Origin: Halomonas sp. Bachu 37
Lineage (GTDB): Bacteria > Pseudomonadota > Gammaproteobacteria > Pseudomonadales > Halomonadaceae
DNA length: 64,000 bases
Assembly: GCF_039691755.1 (NCBI RefSeq)
Contig: NZ_CP137552.1
Span: forward strand, 2,728,001 to 2,792,000
Direction: 5' to 3'
In this document: positions 35,136-43,287 of the stretch, piece by piece
Position numbering within the stretch: position 1 is the first letter of the stretch
Layout: each line of letters opens with the position of its first letter
Notes under the pieces: generated by a model
Databases searched by the model: none
What the model saw: only the letters and a program-made list of their open reading frames with translations
What the model was told of the DNA's origin: nothing
Position numbers and translations under genes: made by a program

Positions 35136-37292
35136 ATGGCATCCAATTTACCTGAGCAGAGTATGAGCGACGCTGCCAGTGGAGAGGCCTCTACCCAATC
35201 TACCCAAGAAACACCCTCGCTCGACTGGTCGGAAGCGGACCTGCGGGGATACCTTGCACAAGCATGGGATCAGCACGCTCCTTCACACATAAAAGTCATC
35301 GGACGGTTGCGGCTGGCGGAGAAAGGAGCCTTCGGATTCCTAGAGGAGCTGCATCATCCAGGTTCAGGGGCCAGACTCCCCTCCCCACTCGGAAACTCCA
35401 GAGCAAACCCGACCGCGTTCGTGCTGCCCTCCGAAGTTATGGCCTTTCAGAAACGGTGGGGAAACGAGACTTTCGCGCTTGCCGAGCTGGATCTTTCGCC
35501 CTTGGAGAAAAGAAAAGAGCGTGGTGATCCACTCGCCTGCATGGTCCGCCCTGGAACACTAGAGCCGCTTAGTGGCATCCCGGAAAGTTGGTGGGGAATC
35601 CAGAATATTCAATCAGAGCCGATGCCGCTAGTACTGGCAAAAGCGCGTCAGGCTATAGAAGATCGGCTTCGCCGTGAGACCTCTGAAGCTGAGGATGAGC
35701 TACACGCTGCGCGTTCGGCTCTAGAATCTGCTGTTTTGGAAAAGAAGTCGCTCAACGACGAGTACAAGCGGATCACTATCGAAGTCAGCCAGCAAGCTGA
35801 GCGTATCGAGGCTCTGGAGGCGGAGTTCGTGCAGAGGAGAAGCATGTTGGAACAAAAATTCCGAGAACTAGAACATTTTCTCAAAGAGAGGGGCGAACGG
35901 ATGGTCGCGCTTGATCTCGTTGACAGAACTGACCTGGAAAAGCTGTTCCCCCCCATAAGAACCCAAGACGTACGAGAAGGACATCATTTCCAAGAGACAC
36001 TTACCGGCGATTTCCAGCGATTATCTTCATATGTTCAGGCGTATCTTTGGCGTAAGGGAATTCACTACACCCGCGCTCAATTGCTCGACTACTTTACCCT
36101 ATTGCGCACGAATGACCTGATCGTGCTCGCAGGGGACTCTGGATCAGGCAAGACCAGCCTGGTGAAGGCTGTAGCCTCCGCTATCGGTGCACGCTGCACA
36201 GTTGTGCCTGTGAAACCAAACTGGACCGGCTCGGAAGATCTGCTGGGCTACTACAATCCGATTGAGCAGCGCTATCAACCGTCACAATTCCTGTTGGCTC
36301 TGCTGGATGCTGTGCGCGAGCCCGAGATACCCCATTTTATCTGCCTCGATGAGATGAATCTCGCGCGCGTTGAGTACTACTTTGCCGACTTTCTAAGTTT
36401 ACTCGAAACCCGCGCAGAGGCGCCTTGGATCCACCTGTACTCAGCGGCTGAGGAGCGGCAGGCCGTTACCGATAATAAAATCTTCTTGGCTCTAGAAGAG
36501 GAGGCTAGAAAGCGTGCTGGTCTCCCGGACGATGCTTCTTTCCAAGATATCCTGATGGATGACCAAGCCAACCTTGAGCTTCGCCGGTTAGCGGGCTTTC
36601 AAAAGGCGGACACTGTACTCAATCACCATGCGAAAATTAGACGCTCAATTTCGACTCTGATGGATATCCCGGCCGGATTCCGGTTTCCTCAGAACGTCTG
36701 GATCGTCGGTGCGATTAACGTGGACGAGACCACACATTATCTCTCACCGAAGATTCTCGACCGCGCACACGTCATGCGGTTCCGAAATCCAGTATTAATG
36801 GACTGGGAAGAGGTTGAGAGAGAGTTAGAGGAGTTCGACCTGGATTTGGGGCTGCCGGTTAACATGCTTGCTGCTGACATCGGTACGCGCAGCGAGTACC
36901 CCGCCTTCGATCAAGCCGATCCCCATGTAAAACTGTTGGTTAGTCTGGCTCGTGATTACCTCGACCCTCTAGGAATCGAGTTCGGCCTTCGGGCAATCCG
37001 ACAATCGCTCAACTACATCCAGAGAGGGGAAGAAGCTGGAATTGGAGCGGTAGAATCTTTTAATAACGTCGTGTTACACAAAATCCTTCCCAAAATTATT
37101 CTTGATATTGAGAGGCCTTCAACCAATGGGAGGAAGCGGTATGATGTCCTTATCGACTTCAGAGATGCGCTGGCACAAGCATTAGATGGCCTCGATCATA
37201 GCCAAGTGAACGAGTCTGCTATTAAGTCTCTCGACGAATTGATCGCACGCTCAGAAGGTAACAACGGCATCGCCAACTTCTGGGCTCGGTAA
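35136..37292 (+). CDS. McrB-like AAA+ GTPase with coiled-coil
   Basis: The roughly 718-residue protein has an N-terminal domain to residue 170, a coiled coil around residues 180-270 (EDELHAARSALESAVLEKKSLN and following), then an AAA+ core: Walker A AGDSGSGKTSLVKA near 338, Walker B HFICLDEMNLARVEYYFADFL near 405 and the McrB-type sensor VGAINVDETTHYLSPKILDRAHV near 545. McrB proteins form a GTP-driven hexamer that translocates DNA for a nuclease partner. The ATG at 35136 was chosen over the TTG at 35106 because AGGGAGA lies 6 bases upstream. Its stop overlaps the next start (TAATG). Confidence 0.85.
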   Translation: MASNLPEQSMSDAASGEASTQSTQETPSLDWSEADLRGYLAQAWDQHAPSHIKVIGRLRLAEKGAFGFLEELHHPGSGARLPSPLGNSRANPTAFVLPSEVMAFQKRWGNETFALAELDLSPLEKRKERGDPLACMVRPGTLEPLSGIPESWWGIQNIQSEPMPLVLAKARQAIEDRLRRETSEAEDELHAARSALESAVLEKKSLNDEYKRITIEVSQQAERIEALEAEFVQRRSMLEQKFRELEHFLKERGERMVALDLVDRTDLEKLFPPIRTQDVREGHHFQETLTGDFQRLSSYVQAYLWRKGIHYTRAQLLDYFTLLRTNDLIVLAGDSGSGKTSLVKAVASAIGARCTVVPVKPNWTGSEDLLGYYNPIEQRYQPSQFLLALLDAVREPEIPHFICLDEMNLARVEYYFADFLSLLETRAEAPWIHLYSAAEERQAVTDNKIFLALEEEARKRAGLPDDASFQDILMDDQANLELRRLAGFQKADTVLNHHAKIRRSISTLMDIPAGFRFPQNVWIVGAINVDETTHYLSPKILDRAHVMRFRNPVLMDWEEVERELEEFDLDLGLPVNMLAADIGTRSEYPAFDQADPHVKLLVSLARDYLDPLGIEFGLRAIRQSLNYIQRGEEAGIGAVESFNNVVLHKILPKIILDIERPSTNGRKRYDVLIDFRDALAQALDGLDHSQVNESAIKSLDELIARSEGNNGIANFWAR

Positions 37293-39823
37293 TGTCTCAG
37301 GAAATCGAAGTTCGCTACCTGATGATTGATTGGCAGTCGATGGGCATTGCCCGGGCAATCGAGGCTGCGTCAGTTCCGCTGGAGATAGAGTCGTCCACCG
37401 AGGGCGAGTTTGTTATTGAAAGCACGATCTTCAACGATTTTCATCCGTGGCTCGGCATACGCCTCGGAAGCAGATTCGAGGGCCTGGAGCCGACTTGCGT
37501 GACAGCATCAGGACAGGAAGCCCCTATGTTGCGGGTTCTAGATCCATTCGGTAGCGGATTCTGGTGGCTGCGAGATGATGGTTGGGATTATGCCAGCAAG
37601 CGACACCTGAGTGAGCTACAACGGAGTCCGGGTACCTACAATATCCGGATAGGCGATGTAGTGCTGCGAGTTGAAAACCGCTTATCGGCCTTTGGTCGCG
37701 CCGACATCCAGGCGTATATCGACGACTTCCGGGGTGACCTCCTCTGGATGGTTATAAACGATGGTGCCGGCGCCACAGCAACCGGTACATGCACGGAGCC
37801 TAGGACCGAGCTCGCTGACGCGCTGGAAGAGTTACATAATGCATCGCAAAGAGTGCTGGCATCTCCCGCCGTCACCATCCGAGAAGGGCAGGCTCCGCAG
37901 CCAATCTCAAAGGTGCGCCCAAACACAGCTAGCTTTCGCGAGTATGCACGCAATCCAGTAGCCCGCCAACTGACAAGTAGGGTCTTCGACAGGGCTGAGG
38001 ATATAGCCGAGAACCGGTACTTACGGCATATGTTATCAGTTTCTCTGAAAGTGGCCGGCGCCTATTTATCGGCTGCCTCGCAGCAATCTAACTTTCTTGA
38101 AAGGTTGGCTTCACAAGAGAATGAGCGCGCCCAGAATAACCGTGAGCTGGAGAAGCGGCCAGTTGATCCCAGAGTATTCGATCAGCAAACCGAAGAGATT
38201 ACATACAAGCTGAATAAAATTATTAATTTCCAAAACTTGCCGGATGATGAAATGGGCAGAGTTGGGCGGTTTCCGATTTGCCTGGGCAGAAGATATTATA
38301 ATGAACATTCTTTCTATTACACGCCGCAGGAGGGGACGAGGCGCAATGTCGACAACGATGTCGACTACAGAGTGATTGTGCTGCCTGTAGGTCTATTTGA
38401 GCTAATCTTGGGAACATACCACTTTTGCCGTCGATTCACGATCAAGGGGAGCGCGGACTCCTGTATTCGAAACACAAAGTCTGGGAAGCAATTCCGCCAA
38501 ATCAAGTTAAACTCCGTACATGAGGTCGTGCCGCAGACAGAGGTCTTGGAGAAAAGAACTGAGAAGAAGCAACGTTTGGAGGTAAACAATTGGCATGTTC
38601 GCCTCACCCCTAGTGAAAAGGCCGAGCTCGAACGCGAAGCAAAGACAGGAGAGCGACGTGCGCGACGGGCTCTTGATAAAAAAGAAGAGATTTCCTTTAC
38701 AGTGGGAGAGATTGAGCGGAGAGTTCAGCGATTAGCTGTAACCGACGATGCTTTTAACCACCTAGGGGTCCAGCGCAGCTCGAATTTCCCGTTGGGAATG
38801 CGGTTCGTCTCCAATCCGGACTACGCTGCCTGCCTATCGGCATTCAACAAGGTTCGCGACTTCTTTGAGCGCGGCGGCTTGGATATGTCAAAGCTGGAAG
38901 CGATAAGTGATATCGGGATACTTCATGCCAGTGATATCTATGAGAAATGGTGTCTACTTAAGATATTACAGCTGCTGCAGCACGATTTTCAGTTCAAGGC
39001 GGAGCGAGGCTGGGAAGAGAAGCTGATTGCAACCTCGCTAGGGCGCGCAACCAATGTCAGTTTCGAATTTTCCCGCGACGATTTAGAAATGAAGGTGACC
39101 CTCACCTGCCAGGCCGAAATGCCCTCGGGGAGACGACCAGATTTCATCTTAGAGGTTGTCAATACGGATAAAGAGTTGTCTTGGCGTCAGGGTGATGAAG
39201 TTGGCCGATACGGAGGCATCGTTATGGATGCCAAGTTCAGAAGCCACTGGAAAAAAGATGAGCTACACCGCATGCTGGACGAGCTAGTTCTGGTGAAAGG
39301 CTACGACAAGGCGGTAGAGAGCGGGAAGGTTTTCATCTTACAGCCCTGCGAGTCGACAGTATATCCCGTCACGTCCCCCCTTGAATGGGGAGCTCATTGC
39401 AATTATGGCGGTACGGATTCGCATCACCGAGGCTGGATACAGACCGGCGTAAAGTCTTCCGGTACGCGCTCGACGCAGCACCTCAAGCGCCTGCTGGCTC
39501 TGTTATTCCAAAGTGTATTTCCTGAGCCACAAGAAACCGCCAATAGTCACGGTGAGTGGGAATGGGTATCACATAGCTTCTGCATAGGTTGTGGCGAACG
39601 TCACAGAGCGATCAAGGCAAAGAGAACGAAGAGCGGAGCGATGAGATGGCAGCTCGACTGCAAGCAATGCGGGGTATGGACCCTTAGAACCCACTGCTAT
39701 GACTGCAAAGCTCCGCTTTTCAAAAGCGGCACAATGTGGACGTACCATGACACCATAGCTGAGCAAGTGACAAATGTAATCTGTCCTGGCTGTGGCTCCC
39801 ACTTTGATAAAGAGTTAATTTGA
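37292..39823 (+). CDS. COG1700/DUF2357-type PD-(D/E)XK nuclease partner of McrB
   Basis: The 843-residue protein is the probable nuclease of the McrBC-like pair. A PD-(D/E)XK core is visible near residues 610-650: RRPDFILEV for the first acidic residue, then GGIVMDAKFRSHW with the D-x-K. The bulk of the N-terminal part resembles the DUF2357/DUF524 virus-defence family. The last 80 residues hold zinc-ribbon pairs: CIGC, CKQC, CYDC and CPGC. Start and upstream stop share one base. Together the pair probably restricts foreign (perhaps modified) DNA. Confidence 0.8.
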   Translation: MSQEIEVRYLMIDWQSMGIARAIEAASVPLEIESSTEGEFVIESTIFNDFHPWLGIRLGSRFEGLEPTCVTASGQEAPMLRVLDPFGSGFWWLRDDGWDYASKRHLSELQRSPGTYNIRIGDVVLRVENRLSAFGRADIQAYIDDFRGDLLWMVINDGAGATATGTCTEPRTELADALEELHNASQRVLASPAVTIREGQAPQPISKVRPNTASFREYARNPVARQLTSRVFDRAEDIAENRYLRHMLSVSLKVAGAYLSAASQQSNFLERLASQENERAQNNRELEKRPVDPRVFDQQTEEITYKLNKIINFQNLPDDEMGRVGRFPICLGRRYYNEHSFYYTPQEGTRRNVDNDVDYRVIVLPVGLFELILGTYHFCRRFTIKGSADSCIRNTKSGKQFRQIKLNSVHEVVPQTEVLEKRTEKKQRLEVNNWHVRLTPSEKAELEREAKTGERRARRALDKKEEISFTVGEIERRVQRLAVTDDAFNHLGVQRSSNFPLGMRFVSNPDYAACLSAFNKVRDFFERGGLDMSKLEAISDIGILHASDIYEKWCLLKILQLLQHDFQFKAERGWEEKLIATSLGRATNVSFEFSRDDLEMKVTLTCQAEMPSGRRPDFILEVVNTDKELSWRQGDEVGRYGGIVMDAKFRSHWKKDELHRMLDELVLVKGYDKAVESGKVFILQPCESTVYPVTSPLEWGAHCNYGGTDSHHRGWIQTGVKSSGTRSTQHLKRLLALLFQSVFPEPQETANSHGEWEWVSHSFCIGCGERHRAIKAKRTKSGAMRWQLDCKQCGVWTLRTHCYDCKAPLFKSGTMWTYHDTIAEQVTNVICPGCGSHFDKELI

Positions 39824-39840
39824 CTCATTGGATACGGGCA

Positions 39841-39873
39841 ATGCCAGCCTCTTGAAGCTCAAAATGCTGGCAT
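39841..39873. terminator. Hairpin between convergent nuclease and RepA-like genes
   Basis: ATGCCAGC pairs with GCTGGCAT around a 17-base loop. It sits between convergent stops. No strong T-run, so moderate support only. Confidence 0.4.
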
Positions 39874-39916
39874 AAGGGCGAGACAGGCATTCTTAATATT
39901 GTGCATCAAAGTTGCA

Positions 39917-41260
39917 CTACAGTTCCTCCCAAGCTGCTTCCGAGCGCTTCCCAACAATAGAGCTCCAGCCTGGCTGCTCAACCAGTTCAAAACAGGTACG
40001 GATTTTACGCTGAGGAGTCTTGTAATTAACAGTCCTGATACGCCCACTGCTGTGGAGAGATTCTAAAGCATAAGATGCTCGTAGCCTCCCTTTCCTGCCT
40101 TTGAATATTTTCCCATAATCTGCTAGCTGCTGCAGTTTGTTCATTGCTGAATGGGCCCCCGGTGCCACACTGGCAGGAACTACGATTCCTGCTGTATAAG
40201 CAGCTTGCATAGCACGAATAATTGCTTCTTGATCTGAGGCTAGTTCATCCTGCTTAGCTTCCTCATTATCAGCCGCCGGAACTATTACACCATCTCCTGT
40301 AAACCCAAGCTCTAATTCGTAAGAAAGCTTCTTCCCAACGTTTAGCTTCTGCTGAATAATATTTACTTTTCCGTCGTCATCTACAATCATTGCAAGTCTT
40401 GAACGCACATGGTTATGCCAAGCGGTTGATCCACTAAAAAAGTTCCCCTTATCTCCTCCTCGCGCAGCATGCTTATCAACATGGCCCAAGAGCACTAAGG
40501 ATGCATTATTTTTACACGCTATTAATGTTAGCTGATGTATGAATGCTCGAACTTCGCGACGAATGTTCTCATCGCCATCGAATGCGTCAGACGCATTATC
40601 TATAATAATGAAGTCAATGCCTGATGCAGCGTCATTGAGCTCGCGCATAGATTCCGTCGGCACCGCTCGTCTTGAATACCCTTCATATGCTGACATCAAA
40701 GCGACATTATTGGTTGTTCCATCCAAAAGTAACAAGTTTTCTGCAATTTGTTGACAATCTAGATCATAATGGTTAATAACGTCGCGCAATCGCTTACGAC
40801 ACAGTTCCGCGTCGTCCTCAAGAGTTAAAAAGAGTACACGACAGGCCTCAACAGAAAACCCTGCCCACTCACGTCCGCAAGCTGCATGTGCTGCTAAGGC
40901 AATGGCTAGGCTGGTCTTTCCGGCACCACCATGAGCCGCAAGCAACGTTACAAAGCGCCGAGGAAACAGAGGCTCGAAAATGTAGCTAATTTCCGGGACT
41001 TTTGCAGACATCAGGTCAGTTAGGTCCACTCTCTGGAATGATACTGTGTGGGAGCGCGTAGAATTCTCAGCGCTATTCAACCTAGTCATACCAGTCTCCA
41101 TCGCGGTCCTGCCTTTAACGCTGCGTACCAGAGCTGCCTGCCTTTCATCAACGAGCAGCTGAGGATTCTCAGTCCCGTAGCCGAGCGGGATAGAGGTCTC
41201 GGCCTTGCTAGCATTGATATGCTCATCAGGAGCCATAGTGGAGTGAGTACTGCTTTTCAT
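39917..41260 (-). CDS. RepA-like AAA ATPase (RecA-fold helicase family)
   Basis: The 447-residue protein has Walker A LLAAHGGAGKTSLAIALAAH near residue 115, Walker B DFIIIDNASDAF near 215, and LVLLGHVDKHAARGGDKGNFFSGSTAWHNHVRSRL, a pattern of the RSF1010 RepA/AAA_25 hexameric helicases. The C-terminal 130 residues look like a winged-helix domain (MNKLQQLADYGKIFKGRKGRLRASYALESL). Such proteins occur on plasmids and integrative elements, where they act in replication. AAGGA lies 8 bases before the ATG. Upstream lie iteron-like repeats and a palindrome. Confidence 0.82.
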   Translation of the reverse strand: MKSSTHSTMAPDEHINASKAETSIPLGYGTENPQLLVDERQAALVRSVKGRTAMETGMTRLNSAENSTRSHTVSFQRVDLTDLMSAKVPEISYIFEPLFPRRFVTLLAAHGGAGKTSLAIALAAHAACGREWAGFSVEACRVLFLTLEDDAELCRKRLRDVINHYDLDCQQIAENLLLLDGTTNNVALMSAYEGYSRRAVPTESMRELNDAASGIDFIIIDNASDAFDGDENIRREVRAFIHQLTLIACKNNASLVLLGHVDKHAARGGDKGNFFSGSTAWHNHVRSRLAMIVDDDGKVNIIQQKLNVGKKLSYELELGFTGDGVIVPAADNEEAKQDELASDQEAIIRAMQAAYTAGIVVPASVAPGAHSAMNKLQQLADYGKIFKGRKGRLRASYALESLHSSGRIRTVNYKTPQRKIRTCFELVEQPGWSSIVGKRSEAAWEEL

Positions 41261-41714
41261 AGATGGGTCCTTGCTGACGTCATGTTGTTTTTAGTCTGCA
41301 GGGCCCAAGCTCAGCGATGTCCCGTCCAATTCCGTGATTGCTAGAATTAGACAGGTTGACTTTCCTATACAATTAAGCCAGCTGAAACCTCAGCGACTAC
41401 TAACTCCGACAAGGAGAGACGGGACCACATCCCTAGTTTCCCGCCTGCGCTGGACACTGGAAGAGCGCAGCCAGGGATACGTGTAGCGGCCAGCGCAAGC
41501 GCATGTCTGGCGGGTTGGAGCTATAAGCAGGCACCCCACTGTAGGCTCTGGAAGGGACAGCCAACGGCTGGATCCGGTCAGCGCCGGGGGCGGGTAGCTA
41601 AGACCACAGATATTTGCTGGCGGATTTCGACTCTTCGAAGAATAGCAGCCGGGGTGCTAGTGTGACGTTGCGTTCTGACAAGTGAGGCGCGCCGCGCCGC
41701 CCCCTATTACCCCC

Positions 41715-41744
41715 TGCGCACAGGTGCGCACAGGTGCGCGCATG
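41715..41744. repeat. Three 10-bp iteron-like direct repeats
   Basis: TGCGCACAGG occurs twice in tandem, followed by TGCGCGCATG. Each unit contains a TGCGCA palindrome core. Tandem repeats near a RepA-like gene resemble plasmid iterons. Confidence 0.7.
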
Positions 41745-41753
41745 AAAGGGCTT

Positions 41754-41801
41754 GCACCAGTGCGCCGAAGCTCGGAGCAGCTCGCTTCGGCGCGCTGGTG
41801 C
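41754..41801. repeat. 18-bp-arm inverted repeat near the RepA-like gene
   Basis: GCACCAGTGCGCCGAAGC pairs with GCTTCGGCGCGCTGGTGC around 12 bases, with a single G-T wobble. It starts 10 bases after the iteron-like repeats. It could be a single-strand initiation hairpin, a terminator lacking a T-run, or an element end. Confidence 0.75.
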
Positions 41802-42204
41802 GTTGGAGGGCACCTAGCTGCCCACACCCTCCTCCCCCTCCAGAAAAACGATCATTCCCCTGGCCAGGAAGAGGTTCTGTTGTTGCGAGCGTTAGTTACA
41901 AGCATGCAATTTAGGTTTTGCTATTGGTCCAGGGCTTTGCTGACAGTGCTGTTGGAACAGGAAGCTCATGGACGGCATTGCCTCCAGTAGCAGGGAGGCC
42001 AGGTAGCCGCGGCGGATTTAAGCAGCGTTTCCTAAAGGAATCGAGCTGGCTGCCGATACCCTTCCAAAGATCGCTTGGCTGCTAAGAAAATCCCCATTGA
42101 GCTTCGGACAGCACCTGCAACGACCTCACGCCAAGGTTCCTCAGGAGGCGCTGTGGTGGATATTTGGATGGGAATAACAACATTCAGGTGCATGAGCCGG
42201 AGGC

Positions 42205-43287
42205 ATGGGTGGAGGAGACCAAGCGGGAAGTGCCCCAGATGGGCAATTTTTATTCCTGATCACACAATTGGAAACCACATTGGCCAAGAGCAAAGTGCAA
42301 CCTTCTGCCATTCATCGCCAATTCAACATTCTCATTCTGGCGACCATGAGTGCGGGGAAGTCCTCATTCATCAATGCACTTATTGGCGAGGAGTTACTGC
42401 ACGCTGCCAATGAAGCCACCACTGCGTGCATCACGACTCTTGAGCATAATGACTGCAGCGATTCAACCAGCGCTTGCTGCTATGCCTATAATGGCGACCT
42501 GTTGGACTCGGTAGCAAATATTCAGGCTGAGCAGTTAAAAGCATGGAACAGAGACGACCGGATCAGAAATATTATCCTACAAGGGAACTTCAGCACCTAC
42601 TGTCAACCTTCACAAGGCCTAGTGCTACATGATACCCCTGGCCCAAATAACAGCCAAGATCCTCGTCACGCTCAGCTGACAATGGATGCTATTCGGGACA
42701 TTCCGTTTGATATGGTTTTTTATATTCTGAATGCCACCCAGCTTGGAACACGAGATGATAGAGCGCTGCTGACAACAGTCAAAGAAGAACTGGCCCGCCT
42801 CCAGCGGCCACATAAGGTCGTATTTATCCTGAATAAAGTCGATCAGTTGGATTGTGAAAAAGGTGAAAGCCTCACGAAGCATGTCGAGCAAGCTTTCTCC
42901 TATCTGGTCGATGTTGGCTATACCGAACCCACCATCGTTCCCATGATCGCCAATGCGGCGCTTTATGCTAGGAAAAAACTGGCAGGTATGCCTCTTTCCA
43001 GAAAACAGCGTATCGAATTAGCGAATTTCAGAGACACCTACCTACAAGACAGCGGCGCTCTTCTTAAAGCTTCGCTCGTACCTGCTATTGTCAGAAAAAA
43101 CGTTAAGAAATACATGCAGTTCGAGACTCGAAATGTATCTGTCGCACCCGCTAATCAAAGTGAACTCCATCTTCTGATGGCATATAGCGGATTGGCGACA
43201 GTGGTCATAATGATAGATCGGCAGCGGGCTACATTCGTACGGGCACAGTCCCGAAAAGAAGAAACAAAACACCAGGTATCAGCATGA
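42205..43287 (+). CDS. Dynamin-like GTPase, short paralogue
   Basis: The 360-residue protein has G1 ILATMSAGKSSFINALIG near residue 46, switch region AANEATTACITT, G3 DTPGPNNSQD near 145 and G4 NKVDQLD near 209. It aligns with the GTPase domain of the next gene (same DTPGPNNSQD; SGLATVVIMID against SGLPAVEAMID) but lacks the long N-terminal part and the C-terminal stalk. Bacterial dynamins commonly work as tandem pairs in membrane remodelling or phage defence. The start at 42205 follows GGAGGC; an in-frame stop sits just upstream. Broken protein-like sequence upstream may be a lost N-terminus. It overlaps the next start by 4 bp (ATGA). Confidence 0.85.
   Translation: MGGGDQAGSAPDGQFLFLITQLETTLAKSKVQPSAIHRQFNILILATMSAGKSSFINALIGEELLHAANEATTACITTLEHNDCSDSTSACCYAYNGDLLDSVANIQAEQLKAWNRDDRIRNIILQGNFSTYCQPSQGLVLHDTPGPNNSQDPRHAQLTMDAIRDIPFDMVFYILNATQLGTRDDRALLTTVKEELARLQRPHKVVFILNKVDQLDCEKGESLTKHVEQAFSYLVDVGYTEPTIVPMIANAALYARKKLAGMPLSRKQRIELANFRDTYLQDSGALLKASLVPAIVRKNVKKYMQFETRNVSVAPANQSELHLLMAYSGLATVVIMIDRQRATFVRAQSRKEETKHQVSA

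Larger units (their letters stand above)
41261..42204. other. 944-bp region without intact gene; possible replication origin
   Basis: It holds 10-bp tandem repeats and a large palindrome (entered separately) and, at 42,015-42,240, protein-like but frame-broken sequence just upstream of the first dynamin gene. No intact gene is supported. The stretch 41,400-41,700 is GC-rich with no feature recognised. Confidence 0.5.
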
